Shown: in pieces, positions 8,610 through 17,338 of the stretch | How positions within the stretch are numbered: the stretch's first letter is position 1 | How the letters are laid out: every line of letters begins with the position of its first letter | From: Bacillota bacterium | Lineage (GTDB): Bacteria > Bacillota > Clostridia > Tissierellales > Gottschalkiaceae | Length of the DNA stretch: 64,000 bases | Assembly (NCBI GenBank): GCA_023420895.1 | Contig: JAEZUY010000001.1 | Coordinates: forward strand, 33,005-97,004 | Direction of reading: 5' to 3' | Notes under the pieces: generated by a model | What the model was told of the DNA's origin: nothing | Databases searched by the model: none | Seen by the model: only the letters and a program-made list of their open reading frames with translations | Translations under genes and position numbers: made by a program

Positions 8610-9335
8610 CTAATCCTCTCCTTCCGATATGAGTTTCATAAAACCTTCATCAAGAGGAAGTCCTGTTTTCTCTTCAAATTCAGCTATAGTTCCGTCATAA
8701 ACCAGTCTGCCTTTATTTATAACGAGTATTTTTTCGCACAGTTTCTTTACCTCTTCCATATTATGAGATGAAAAAATGACTGTCTTTCCTTCTTTTGAAA
8801 GACCTCTTATAAAATCATATACTATCTTCTTCACACTTATATCGAGACCCGAAGTCGGCTCATCCAGAAGAAGTATATCAGGATTGTGAACTATGCTTCT
8901 TGCTATTGCAACTTTCTGTTTCATTCCTTTTGAAAATTTTCCTGCTCTTCTGTCTATATATTCTTCCATCTGAAAAGTTTTAGAAAGCTCGTTTACTCTT
9001 TCTTTGAGCTCTTTTTTCTCTATCCCGTTGAGCATACCGAAATATTCTATATTTTCTCTTGCTGAAAGTCTGTCGTAAAGACCTGTCTCTCCTCCAAAGA
9101 GTATACCTATTCTCTCTCTCACTTTCTCAGGCTCATTTTTTACACTGAATCCGTCTATATAAGCATCTCCTGAAGTCGGAGTCAGCATCGTTGCCAGATG
9201 TCGGAGAGTAGTCGTCTTTCCTGCTCCGTTTTCTCCTATAAGTCCGTATATTTCCCCTTCGTCTATCTCGAAGCTTATATTGTCTACAGCCTTTATTTCT
9301 TTAAAGCTTTTAGTGAGATTCTCAGCTTTTATCAT
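8610..9335 (-). CDS. natA: ABC exporter ATPase, NatA-like
   Basis: A 241-residue ATP-binding subunit. Walker A is GENGAGKT (34-41), the signature region is FSKGMKQKVAIARS, and Walker B is ILLLDEPTSGLD followed by the H-loop SSHNMEE. The SKGMKQK signature is the form found in NatA-type exporters rather than importers. The start at ATG 9335 follows GAGGAGG. It is the first gene of the natAB unit and is divergent from the elaA-like gene. Confidence 0.87.
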   Translation of the reverse strand: MIKAENLTKSFKEIKAVDNISFEIDEGEIYGLIGENGAGKTTTLRHLATMLTPTSGDAYIDGFSVKNEPEKVRERIGILFGGETGLYDRLSARENIEYFGMLNGIEKKELKERVNELSKTFQMEEYIDRRAGKFSKGMKQKVAIARSIVHNPDILLLDEPTSGLDISVKKIVYDFIRGLSKEGKTVIFSSHNMEEVKKLCEKILVINKGRLVYDGTIAEFEEKTGLPLDEGFMKLISEGED

Positions 9336-9390
9336 ATAATAGCCTCCTCGCAGATAAATTATTTCATTTTAAATATATAATTTATTTTTG

Positions 9391-9399
9391 TGCTATAAT
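9391..9399 (+). promoter_or_regulatory. Extended -10 element for the GNAT gene
   Basis: TG-C-TATAAT gives a TG-extended -10 box about 105 bases before the start codon. Further downstream, around 9426-9446, an imperfect inverted repeat (CTGT...TTTT...AAAA...ACAG) lies in the predicted leader and could be an operator. Confidence 0.4.
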
Positions 9400-9505
9400 T
9401 CTACTTATGAATATTTTACCCGAACTGTATTTTCTAAAACACAGCTAAATACTTTAAACAGCTTAAATTATATATATTTCAATATTCTAAAAGGGGTTTT
9501 ATTTT

Positions 9506-9976
9506 ATGAATGATAAAAAATTTGAAATCAAAGTGAAGTCTTTTGATGAACTTGATGTATACGAACTGTATGAAATTCTGAAACTTCGTGAAGAAGTATT
9601 CTGTGTAGAACAGGACTGTCCATATGTGGACTGCGACAGAAAAGATTTTAAAGCTCTTCATCTTCAAATACTCTGCGGCGGAGAAATTGCGGCTTACACA
9701 AGACTTCTTCCTGCAGGTGTGTCGTATGAAAATGAAGCGTCTATAGGAAGAGTGATTGTAAGAGAAAAATACAGAAAAAACAAACTGGGCTATATGCTTA
9801 TGAAAGAATCAGTAAAAGCTGTAAGAGATATTTTAGAAGAAGAGAGAATCAGAATTTCTGCTCAGCATCATCTTCTTAATTTCTATTCCAATTTAGGCTT
9901 TTCGCCTGTTGGAGATATATATCTGGAAGACGGAATTCCTCATATAGCAATGGTTATGGATATAGAAAAAGAGTAG
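9506..9976 (+). CDS. GNAT N-acetyltransferase, ElaA family
   Basis: A 156-residue acetyltransferase. The N-terminal segment LYEILKLREEVFCVEQDCPY is the ElaA hallmark, followed by IGRVIVREKYRKNKLGYMLM, which supplies the acetyl-CoA-binding R/Q-x-x-G/A region in a slightly altered form, and a C-terminal FYSNLGF motif. The substrate of the family is not established. It starts at ATG 9506 behind AAAAGGGG. It is a single-gene unit that ends in a hairpin shared with modC. Confidence 0.85.
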   Translation: MNDKKFEIKVKSFDELDVYELYEILKLREEVFCVEQDCPYVDCDRKDFKALHLQILCGGEIAAYTRLLPAGVSYENEASIGRVIVREKYRKNKLGYMLMKESVKAVRDILEEERIRISAQHHLLNFYSNLGFSPVGDIYLEDGIPHIAMVMDIEKE

Positions 9977-9997
9977 ACTTAAATTACCAGTCTACTC
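9971..9997. terminator. Shared hairpin between the GNAT gene and modC
   Basis: The arms GAGTAGACT and AGTCTACTC enclose the loop. The GNAT stop lies in the left arm and the modC stop in the loop, so one structure ends two convergent genes. Confidence 0.65.
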
Positions 9998-10655
9998 CTT
10001 TAACTTCTTCGGAAACAATTTTTCCTTTATCTATCTTTACTATTCTGTCACCTAAATATCTAGCTTCCTCATCATTATGAGTTATTAGTATCACACCTAA
10101 ATCAAATTCTTCCTTAAAATCAAGGAATTCTTTATACAATACGTCTTTAGTATCTGTATCCAGTGCCGAGAACGGCTCATCCATGAGCATGACTGCCGGA
10201 CTGGTAGTCAATGATCTTGCAAGAGCTACTCTCTGCTTCTCTCCTCCCGATATATCACCGGGATATCTTTTCTTAAGATGAGATATTTTAAAAGTCTCCA
10301 TAAGCTCTTCAAGGTATTCCATCTGCTCTTTGTTCTTTTTATCTACTCCGAACTTCAGATTTTTTTCGACCGTCATATTGGGAAACAGAGCATAATTCTG
10401 GAACATATAGCCTATATCTCTGTTTCTTATAGGCTTGTTTATTTTTTCCTGTTTTGAATAAACTTTATTATTATCTACTGTGACATAACCGTCATCCGGT
10501 TTTGAAATTCCCGCTATGCAGTTTAAAAGTGTTGTTTTTCCTGAACCTGAATGTCCCTGGACCACTAGAACTTCTTTTCCCAAGTTCAGCTGCATATCTA
10601 AATCAAAAAATCTGAGTTTTTTATAGATTTTAGTATCTAAAACTTTCGCTTCCAT
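9984..10655 (-). CDS. modC: Molybdate ABC transporter ATP-binding protein
   Basis: A 223-residue ATPase with Walker A GHSGSGKTT (about 34-42), signature ISGGEKQRVALARS and Walker B MLMDEPFSALD. It ends soon after the H-loop (LITHNDEEA) and so lacks the C-terminal molybdate-binding MOP/TOBE domain of E. coli ModC. Short ModC proteins of this kind are common in Firmicutes. It sits nine bases after modB and completes the modABC importer. Confidence 0.9.
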   Translation of the reverse strand: MEAKVLDTKIYKKLRFFDLDMQLNLGKEVLVVQGHSGSGKTTLLNCIAGISKPDDGYVTVDNNKVYSKQEKINKPIRNRDIGYMFQNYALFPNMTVEKNLKFGVDKKNKEQMEYLEELMETFKISHLKKRYPGDISGGEKQRVALARSLTTSPAVMLMDEPFSALDTDTKDVLYKEFLDFKEEFDLGVILITHNDEEARYLGDRIVKIDKGKIVSEEVKGVDW

Positions 10656-10663
10656 ATTATCAC

Positions 10664-11356
10664 CTAATTAAATCTCCTGCTTTTAAGCCATTTATTGAGT
10701 GAGAAAATAGTTATGAAACTGAAGAATACAACGACAAGCATTAAAAAATTCGCTTTTTCCATATTGTTCGACTCAACCGCAAAATAAGTCGCTATAGGAA
10801 TATTTTCCGTTTTTCCAGGAATATTTCCTGCAACCATAAGTGTCGCTCCAAATTCTCCAAGCGCTCTTGCAAAAGAAAGAACGAGTCCGCTCACAAGTCC
10901 CGGCCACGCCAGAGGGAGTGTTACTTTGCTAAAAACTGTCCATTCATTCGCTCCAAGAGTTCTTGCGGCATTCTCATAAGTTCTGTCTACACTCATAAAG
11001 GCAGATTTACAGCTCTGATACATAAGAGGCAGCGATACTACTGCTGCTGCAATACACGCTGCCTGCCATGTGAATATCAAATTTATATCGAATACATTCT
11101 GAAGAATTCTTCCTACAAAGCCTTTTTTTCCTATTATAAGAAGCAGTATATATCCTGTAACGGAAGGCGGCATGACCATCGGAAGTGTTATTAAGACTTC
11201 AAATATGTCTTTTCCCGGAAAATCTTTTCTTACAAAAAGAAGTCCGAGAGCCGTTCCGAGTACAGCAGTTATCACTGTCGCCACTATTGCAATTTTCATA
11301 GATATCAATATAGGCATATATACTGTCTCGTCTATGCTTTTTAAGAATTCCAGCAT
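10664..11356 (-). CDS. modB: Molybdate ABC transporter permease
   Basis: A 230-residue permease with five to six membrane helices. It has the permease EAA-type loop LGANEWTVFSKVTLPLAWPG and the ModB-typical segment ARALGEFGATLMVAGNIPGK. It starts at ATG 11356 after AAGGA and lies 13 bases past modA. It forms the channel of the ModABC importer for molybdate, or possibly tungstate. Confidence 0.92.
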   Translation of the reverse strand: MLEFLKSIDETVYMPILISMKIAIVATVITAVLGTALGLLFVRKDFPGKDIFEVLITLPMVMPPSVTGYILLLIIGKKGFVGRILQNVFDINLIFTWQAACIAAAVVSLPLMYQSCKSAFMSVDRTYENAARTLGANEWTVFSKVTLPLAWPGLVSGLVLSFARALGEFGATLMVAGNIPGKTENIPIATYFAVESNNMEKANFLMLVVVFFSFITIFSLNKWLKSRRFN

Positions 11357-11369
11357 TTTTTTATTTTCC

Positions 11370-12245
11370 TTATTTTACTTGGAATCCGTATTTCTCAAAT
11401 ATAGCTTTTGATTCCGGTGTTTTTAGAAATTCGCTGAAAACTTCAGCCGTTTCTTTTTTCTCGCTAGATGATATAATTCCTTCCGGATAAACTATAGGAT
11501 CATGTGTATCTTCGGCTACTGTTTCTGAAACTTCTGCATTCTGAGCAGCCACAGCATCCGATTTGTATATAAATCCTCCAACTACTTCTCCCTGTTCTAT
11601 ATAAGCAGTAGTCGCTTTAACGTCTTTTGCATATACTATCTTGTCCTGAATCTGATCCCATATTCCAAGATTTTCAAGAGACTGTTTAGTATACTGTCCA
11701 ACAGGAACTGATTCAGTCTCAGCTATTGCTATCTGTCCGTCTACATTCGGAAGATCTGCAATTTTTATTTTTTCGCCGCCTTTAGGAACTGCAAATACAA
11801 GTTCATTTCCTAAAAGATCTTTAACAGTGTCCGCATCTACAAGATTCTGTTCTTCAAGAGCCGCCATCTGCTTTTTACCAGCTGAAACGAAATAGTCTGA
11901 AGGCGCTCCTTCTTCTATCTGTTTCTGAAGCGCTCCTGAACTTCCAAAGTTAAGCTCAACTTTTGTTCCGTATTCTTTCTCGAAATTAGCAGCTATTTCT
12001 GTAAATGACTCTCTAAGACTTGCCGCTGCGCTTACAGTTAATTCTGGAGCTAAATCTTTTTTCTCTTCTTCCTTTTTATCTTTCGAATCTTCTGCTCCTG
12101 AATCTTTTTCTTCTTCACTATCTGACTTTTCTGCAGCTACATCAGATGATTTATCTGCCGGGCTGTCTTCAGCTCCGCATCCGTATACAGATGAAAGCGC
12201 TAAAATCATACCTCCTACAAGAATGGCTTTCTTAAATCTTTTCAT
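11370..12245 (-). CDS. modA: Molybdate-binding lipoprotein
   Basis: A periplasmic-type solute-binding protein anchored as a lipoprotein: after a short signal peptide a lipobox ends in VYGC. A low-complexity acidic linker rich in D, E, K and S (about residues 25-60) precedes the ModA core, which begins LTVSAAASLRESFTEI and contains NFGSSGALQKQIEEGAPSD. These serine-rich loops bind the oxyanion in the family. I chose ATG 12245 because GGAGAGG precedes it; an upstream in-frame ATG at 12287 has no ribosome-binding site and would break the signal peptide. A ModE-like palindrome overlaps its promoter. Confidence 0.93.
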   Translation of the reverse strand: MKRFKKAILVGGMILALSSVYGCGAEDSPADKSSDVAAEKSDSEEEKDSGAEDSKDKKEEEKKDLAPELTVSAAASLRESFTEIAANFEKEYGTKVELNFGSSGALQKQIEEGAPSDYFVSAGKKQMAALEEQNLVDADTVKDLLGNELVFAVPKGGEKIKIADLPNVDGQIAIAETESVPVGQYTKQSLENLGIWDQIQDKIVYAKDVKATTAYIEQGEVVGGFIYKSDAVAAQNAEVSETVAEDTHDPIVYPEGIISSSEKKETAEVFSEFLKTPESKAIFEKYGFQVK

Positions 12246-12260
12246 CCGAACCTCTCCTCT

Positions 12261-12300
12261 GCTATATGTTATATGTTCATTATACATATATAAGTATAGC
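12261..12300 (-). promoter_or_regulatory. Predicted ModE operator over the modA -10 box
   Basis: Near-perfect dyad with outer arms GCTATAT...ATAGC and inner TTATAT/ATATAA motifs, close to the E. coli ModE site, which is built from CGNTATATA and TATATANCG half-sites. A TATAAT sequence for modA lies at the centre (12279-12284). It is inferred that molybdate-loaded ModE represses modABC here. Confidence 0.6.
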
Positions 12301-12323
12301 GAATTATTTGCATAAAGTAAAGA

Positions 12324-12671
12324 CTATTTTTCCATAAAATCGCTGAAGTACTTTTCAGATGCTCTATCCATATCCTGTCTCAATTCTATCATCATATTAT
12401 CATATCTTTTTATCAGATCTATACCTTTTTCAGTTAATTTGGAACCGCCTCCTCTGGCTCCTCCAATCTTCGTAGTTATTATATCGAATCCAAGTCTTCT
12501 CTCCATTGTTTTTACAAGGTTATGAGCTTTATTATATGACATGCTCATCTGCTTTGCCGATTCTGAAAGAGAACCGTAAGTTCCAACTCCTTTGAGAAGT
12601 TCACATATTCCTAACCCGAAAATTTTCTCACCATCTTCATTTTCAACCCAAATTTTTCCTGCTACTTTCAT
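12324..12671 (-). CDS. ModE-like molybdate regulator, DNA-binding domain only
   Basis: A 115-residue protein equivalent to the N-terminal winged helix-turn-helix domain of ModE. It contains IFGLGICELLKGVGTYGSLSESAKQMSMSYNKAHNLVKTM-type helices and the wing IITTKIGGARGGGSKLTEKG, which is highly characteristic. The C-terminal molbindin domains are absent, so metal sensing must use another site or partner. It lies directly upstream of modABC on the same strand. A short palindrome (ATAACGTTAT, 12771-12780) sits about 100 bases before its start and may serve autoregulation. Confidence 0.85.
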   Translation of the reverse strand: MKVAGKIWVENEDGEKIFGLGICELLKGVGTYGSLSESAKQMSMSYNKAHNLVKTMERRLGFDIITTKIGGARGGGSKLTEKGIDLIKRYDNMMIELRQDMDRASEKYFSDFMEK

Positions 12672-12896
12672 TTAAATCACTCCTGCCTGTTTTTGAATAA
12701 TGATTTCTTTAAAGTATTTGATGCATAAATAAACCCCTGAATATTTCTGAACCAAATAATCTAAAGCATTATAACGTTATGGAAATATAAGTCCCCATAT
12801 GTCTTCTATACCCCATTATATTACAGTTTATAACTGTTTATCCGAACTATATGTTAAATCTCTAACAATTAATATAATCCGTCTCTATACATTTTT

Positions 12897-12938
12897 TAAT
12901 ATCAAAAAAATTTATCAATAGTATAATTTTTGATATTA
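12897..12938 (-). terminator. AT-rich inverted repeat after plsC
   Basis: Twelve-base arms (TAATATCAAAAA and its complement) flank an 18-base loop just past the PlsC stop. There is no U-run on the minus strand, so it is a weak terminator at best. Confidence 0.35.
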
Positions 12939-12941
12939 GAT

Positions 12942-13655
12942 TTAATTTTCTAAAGATGAAACTACTATATTTCTAACCTCGATATTTATTTTTTCTTTTT
13001 CATCTTTCGTCAAATCTGCTGTATATACAGGGTCATGAACTGTTACTTTTACTTCAGCAGGTTTTATCCTTTTTTTCTCTTCAAGCAGCTTATATGAACC
13101 GTCTATCGTTATCGGAACTATTACTGCTTTATTCTTGACTGCTATTCTGAAACTTCCAAGTTTGAAATCTTTTACAGGACCCCCTTTTGATCTGCTTCCC
13201 TCAGGGAATATCACCATATTTATACCTTCTTTTACATTTTTCCCTGCCTGTACAATTGCCTCAATCGATTTTCTGGGACTTTCTCTGTCTATGAAAACAC
13301 ATCCCATAAGCTCCATCCATGTAGAAAGTATGGGAACTTTCCTCATCTCGGCTTTTGCTACGAATCCTTTTGCTCCCGGTATATATTTCATGATTATAGC
13401 TATGTCGAAATTGCTCTGATGGTTTGAAATAAAAACTAATTTCTCATCCATCGGAATCTTCTCCGTACCTGTTATTTTAATATCGGCACCTGACAGTCTG
13501 AACTTGTTCTCAACCCATTTTCTGACTATTCTGTCGGCATATTCAGATGCGGCTTTATTTCCATGTTCTTCTTTAACTTTTCTGACTCTAATCATATTTG
13601 GCACTGTCAGTACAAGACTTATTATAAATTCTAGGACCCATATAATAGTTCTCAT
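12942..13655 (-). CDS. plsC: 1-acyl-sn-glycerol-3-phosphate acyltransferase
   Basis: A 237-residue membrane-associated acyltransferase that adds the second acyl chain to lysophosphatidic acid in phospholipid synthesis. The catalytic HX4D motif is NHQSNFD (78-84), with further blocks FIDRESPRKS and FPEGSRSKGG that bind the phosphate. A hydrophobic N-terminal anchor spans residues 3-21. The start ATG 13655 overlaps the end of the upstream ABC-F gene, so the two are coupled. Confidence 0.9.
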   Translation of the reverse strand: MRTIIWVLEFIISLVLTVPNMIRVRKVKEEHGNKAASEYADRIVRKWVENKFRLSGADIKITGTEKIPMDEKLVFISNHQSNFDIAIIMKYIPGAKGFVAKAEMRKVPILSTWMELMGCVFIDRESPRKSIEAIVQAGKNVKEGINMVIFPEGSRSKGGPVKDFKLGSFRIAVKNKAVIVPITIDGSYKLLEEKKRIKPAEVKVTVHDPVYTADLTKDEKEKINIEVRNIVVSSLEN

Positions 13656-13658
13656 ATT

Positions 13659-15584
13659 CTAACCTCTTTTCTTTTCATTATATTCTGTGATTCTGTCTGC
13701 AAGTTCGTTTAAATAAACCCATCTCTCCATAAGTGTTTCAAGTTCGCTCTCTTTTTCTTCTTTTTCTTTTTGAAGGTCATTGAGTTTAGCATAGTCTGTA
13801 GCAAAGCGGTTCATATCGTTTTCGATTTCTTCAATTTTTCCTTCAGCATCTGCAATTTTTCCGTCTATTTCCTCATATTCTATTTTCTCTTTGAAAGTGA
13901 ACTTAGGCGCCTTTTCTTTTTTCTCTTCTTTTTCGGATACTTTATCTTTTTTGACGTTTTCAGTTTTTTGACTCTTTTTTACTGATTCTTCATCACTTAT
14001 ATATTCATTCTGCTTATTTTTGAAATCTGTATAGTTTCCAGGATATTTTACAATCTTTCCATTTTCAAAAGAAAGTATCTCTTCAGCTACTCTGTCTAAA
14101 AAATATCTGTCGTGAGAAACCGTAATGATGACGCCTTCAAATTCATCGAGATAGTCTTCAAGAATAGTGAGCGTCTCTATATCTAAATCATTGGTAGGCT
14201 CGTCAAGAAAAAGAACATTGGGACCCTCTAAAAGAACTCTCAAAAGAAAAAGTCTTCTCTTTTCTCCTCCTGAAAGTTTTCTTATATACTTTCCCTGAAC
14301 ATAAGTAGGAAACAGAAAATTTTCAAGCATCTGAGAAGCGCTCATCTTGTATCCCTCTTTATTCTTAGCATATTCTGCGCCTTCTCTTATATACTCTATT
14401 ATTCTGAGGTCTTCATTCATCTCATAAGTTTCCTGTGAAAAAACTCCTATATTGACAGTTTCTCCAAATTCCAGTCTTCCGCTGTCTATCTCCTCTCTTC
14501 CGCTCAGTATTTTAAGAAGTGTGGATTTTCCTGCTCCGTTCTTTCCTACAATTCCTATTCTGTCTCCCTTTTTGGCAGTATATGTGAAGCCGTCTATAAT
14601 CTTTCTGTCCCCATAGGATTTCGTTATATTTTCAGCTTCTATTATCTTTCCTCCCAGTCTCGTTTTATTTACTGATATTTCCATTTTTTCATTTCCGCTC
14701 TGGAATCCCGAAACTTCTTCATCCAGAACCTTATATCTGTCTATTCTCGCTTTCTGCTTCGTGGTTCTGGCTTTAACACCGCTTCTCATCCAGGCGAGCT
14801 CTTTCTTCAGAAGTCTTCTCTTCTTTCTCTGAGTGCTTTTCTCCATCTCTTCTCTTTCTATTTTCTGTTTAAGAAACTCCGTATAGTTCCCCTCATATTC
14901 ATAGAGCTTTCCATCGCTCAGCTCTATTATTCTGTTGGAAACTCTGTCCAGAAAATATCTGTCGTGAGTTATCATGATTAAAGCCATATCTCTGTCTTTT
15001 ATAAATTCTTCGAGCCAGGATATAGTGTCGCTGTCCAGATGGTTAGTGGGCTCATCCAGAATTAACAGATCTGAAGGACATATTAAAGCTGAGGCAAGTG
15101 CAACTCTTTTTCTCTGTCCTCCCGACAGATACTCCATCTTCTTAGAGAACTCTTCTATTCCCAGCTTTGTGAGAACGGCTTTAGCTTCGCTTTCAAGTTC
15201 CCAGCATCTGAGTTCATCCATTTTTGCAAGAACTTTCATCATCTTCTCATCTGAAACATTTTCGTCATCCATCATCAGTCTGTATTCTCTTATAGTTCTG
15301 AGCTCCTCTGAGTTTCCTCTGAACACTTCGTCCAGAACCGATCTTTCAAGATCGAACATCGGATTCTGCGGAAGATACTCTATTCTGAGTCCGCTCTTCA
15401 TAGTTATTTCTCCTGAATCAGGTGTTTCAGCTCCCGCTATTATCTTCAGGAGTGTTGATTTGCCTGTTCCGTTTATTCCTATAATACCTATCTTGTCTCT
15501 GCTGTCGACTCCAAGGCTTATATCGTCTAAAAGCACCTTTTCAACATAGGCTTTGCTTATATTTTCAAGTGTAAGTATGTTCAT
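13659..15584 (-). CDS. uup: ABC-F ATPase, Uup type
   Basis: A 641-residue soluble protein with two ABC ATPase domains. The first has GINGTGKST (about 35-43), LSGGQRKR and ILDEPTNHLD. The second has GKNGAGKST, LSGGEKRR and FLDEPTNDLD. The interdomain linker is rich in basic residues (AWMRSGVKARTTKQKAR). The C-terminus is a long charged coiled coil (about 540-641), as in Uup rather than EttA. ABC-F proteins act on the ribosome. It starts at ATG 15584 and is divergent from a second ABC-F gene. Confidence 0.88.
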   Translation of the reverse strand: MNILTLENISKAYVEKVLLDDISLGVDSRDKIGIIGINGTGKSTLLKIIAGAETPDSGEITMKSGLRIEYLPQNPMFDLERSVLDEVFRGNSEELRTIREYRLMMDDENVSDEKMMKVLAKMDELRCWELESEAKAVLTKLGIEEFSKKMEYLSGGQRKRVALASALICPSDLLILDEPTNHLDSDTISWLEEFIKDRDMALIMITHDRYFLDRVSNRIIELSDGKLYEYEGNYTEFLKQKIEREEMEKSTQRKKRRLLKKELAWMRSGVKARTTKQKARIDRYKVLDEEVSGFQSGNEKMEISVNKTRLGGKIIEAENITKSYGDRKIIDGFTYTAKKGDRIGIVGKNGAGKSTLLKILSGREEIDSGRLEFGETVNIGVFSQETYEMNEDLRIIEYIREGAEYAKNKEGYKMSASQMLENFLFPTYVQGKYIRKLSGGEKRRLFLLRVLLEGPNVLFLDEPTNDLDIETLTILEDYLDEFEGVIITVSHDRYFLDRVAEEILSFENGKIVKYPGNYTDFKNKQNEYISDEESVKKSQKTENVKKDKVSEKEEKKEKAPKFTFKEKIEYEEIDGKIADAEGKIEEIENDMNRFATDYAKLNDLQKEKEEKESELETLMERWVYLNELADRITEYNEKKRG

Positions 15585-15725
15585 GCTCCACTTCCTTTTT
15601 TTCTTAATTTTCTATTCTAATTTTAGCACAGAATGGCATTCTTCTTAATGACTATATTATAGCAGATATGGTATAATTATCAGGATGTCTTATTGACAAT
15701 GATATAACCGAAAGAGGTGATCTAT

Positions 15726-17312
15726 TTGATAACAGTAAATAATTTATCTCTAGTTTTCAGTGATAAAAAACTGTTTGAAGATGTAAACTTAAAATTCACT
15801 CCCGGAAACTGCTACGGAATAATAGGAGCGAACGGTGCGGGAAAATCTACTTTCCTCAGAATACTTTCAGGAGAGATAGAACCTACAACGGGAGATGTGA
15901 GTATCGACAAAGAATCGAGAATGTCGGTTCTTAAACAGGACCATTTCCAGTATGACGACAATGAAGTGCTCGAAACTGTCATAATGGGAAATCCGAGACT
16001 TTATGAAATAATGAAAGAAAAAGATGAAATATATGCAAAACCTGATTTTTCAGATGAGGATGGAATAAAAGCGGCTGAACTCGAAGCTGAATTTGCGGAT
16101 CTGAACGGATGGGAAGCTGATTCAGATGCCTCTTCTCTTCTTCAGGGACTTGGAATAGGAACGGAACTTCACTACAAAAAAGTTTCTGAACTTTCAGGAG
16201 CTCAGAAAGTGAAAGTTCTGCTCGCACAGGCTCTTTTCGGAAATCCTGGAATCCTTATACTTGATGAGCCTGCCAACCACCTGGATATAAAGTCTATTCA
16301 GTGGCTTGAAAACTTCCTTATGAACTTTGAAGGAACTGTAATAATAGTTTCTCACGACAGACACTTCCTTAACCAGGTATGTACGCATATAGCTGATATA
16401 GATTTTGGAAAAATAAAACTGTATGTGGGTAACTATGATTTCTGGTATGAATCAAGCCAGCTTGCGCTTCAAATGATGAAAGACCAGAATAAGAAGAAAG
16501 AAGAAAAGATAAAAGAGCTTCAGAACTTCATCGCAAGATTCAGCGCAAACGCTTCAAAATCTAAACAGGCGACTTCTAGAAAAAAACTTCTGGAAAAAAT
16601 AACACTCGACGATATACAGCCTTCATCAAGAAGATATCCTTTCGTTGGATTCACTATGGACAGAGAGGTCGAAAAAGAAATTCTGACTGTAGATAAACTG
16701 ACTAAAACTATAGACGGAGTTAAAGTTCTGGACAATGTGAGTTTCACAGTGAATAAAGGAGATAAAATAGCGTTCGTATCTGAAAATGAAATTGCAAACT
16801 CAACTCTCCTTAAGATAATAGCAGGAGATATGGAGCCTGACAGCGGAAGCTATAAATGGGGAGTTACCATAACTAACAGTTACTTCCCTATGGACAACTC
16901 TGAATATTTCGAAGGAAGCAGTCTTAATCTCATAGACTGGCTGCGTCAGTATTCTGAAGAAAAGTCAGAAACTTATATAAGAGGATTCCTTGGAAGAATG
17001 CTTTTCTCCGGAGATGAGCCTCTTAAAAATGTATCTGTGCTCTCAGGAGGAGAAAAAGTGAGATGCATGCTTTCTAAAATGATGCTTAAAAACGCTAATG
17101 TTCTGATTCTTGACCAGCCTACAAACCACCTGGATCTTGAATCGATAACAGCGCTTAACAACGGACTTAAAGACTATAAATCGGTAATCCTGTTCACTTC
17201 TCATGACCATCAGTTCATACAGACTATAGCGAACAGAATTATAGATATAAGACCTGATAAAACTATAGACAATATGACGACTTACGACGAGTTCTTAGAA
17301 AAATACAGATAG
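15726..17312 (+). CDS. ABC-F ATPase, YbiT/YkpA type
   Basis: A 528-residue ABC-F protein. The first ATPase domain is intact: GANGAGKST, the YbiT-type signature LSGAQKVK and ILDEPANHLD. The second keeps a normal signature (LSGGEKVR) but its Walker A reads ENEIANST, without the phosphate-binding lysine, and its Walker B is followed by glutamine (LILDQPTNHLD). This suggests that only the first site hydrolyses ATP. The start is TTG 15726 with GAGG eight bases upstream; an in-frame GTG at 15717 is inside the ribosome-binding site. It ends in a strong bidirectional terminator. Confidence 0.87.
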   Translation: MITVNNLSLVFSDKKLFEDVNLKFTPGNCYGIIGANGAGKSTFLRILSGEIEPTTGDVSIDKESRMSVLKQDHFQYDDNEVLETVIMGNPRLYEIMKEKDEIYAKPDFSDEDGIKAAELEAEFADLNGWEADSDASSLLQGLGIGTELHYKKVSELSGAQKVKVLLAQALFGNPGILILDEPANHLDIKSIQWLENFLMNFEGTVIIVSHDRHFLNQVCTHIADIDFGKIKLYVGNYDFWYESSQLALQMMKDQNKKKEEKIKELQNFIARFSANASKSKQATSRKKLLEKITLDDIQPSSRRYPFVGFTMDREVEKEILTVDKLTKTIDGVKVLDNVSFTVNKGDKIAFVSENEIANSTLLKIIAGDMEPDSGSYKWGVTITNSYFPMDNSEYFEGSSLNLIDWLRQYSEEKSETYIRGFLGRMLFSGDEPLKNVSVLSGGEKVRCMLSKMMLKNANVLILDQPTNHLDLESITALNNGLKDYKSVILFTSHDHQFIQTIANRIIDIRPDKTIDNMTTYDEFLEKYR

Positions 17313-17337
17313 AAAGGAGCGGCTCTGCCGCTCCTTT
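17313..17337. terminator. Strong bidirectional terminator
   Basis: The arms AAAGGAGCGGC and GCCGCTCCTTT enclose a three-base loop, directly after the YbiT-type stop and two bases before the sigma factor stop on the other strand. Confidence 0.88.
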
Positions 17338-17338
17338 T

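Noticed and set aside
12672..12896. Small RNA or gene in the modE upstream gap
   Set aside because: No ribosome-binding site with an open frame and no terminator-like hairpin with a U-run; only a short palindrome and a possible -10 box.
14974..15549. 191-codon + strand open frame
   Set aside because: It is the exact complement of the first ATPase domain of Uup; serine-rich shadow with no start signals.
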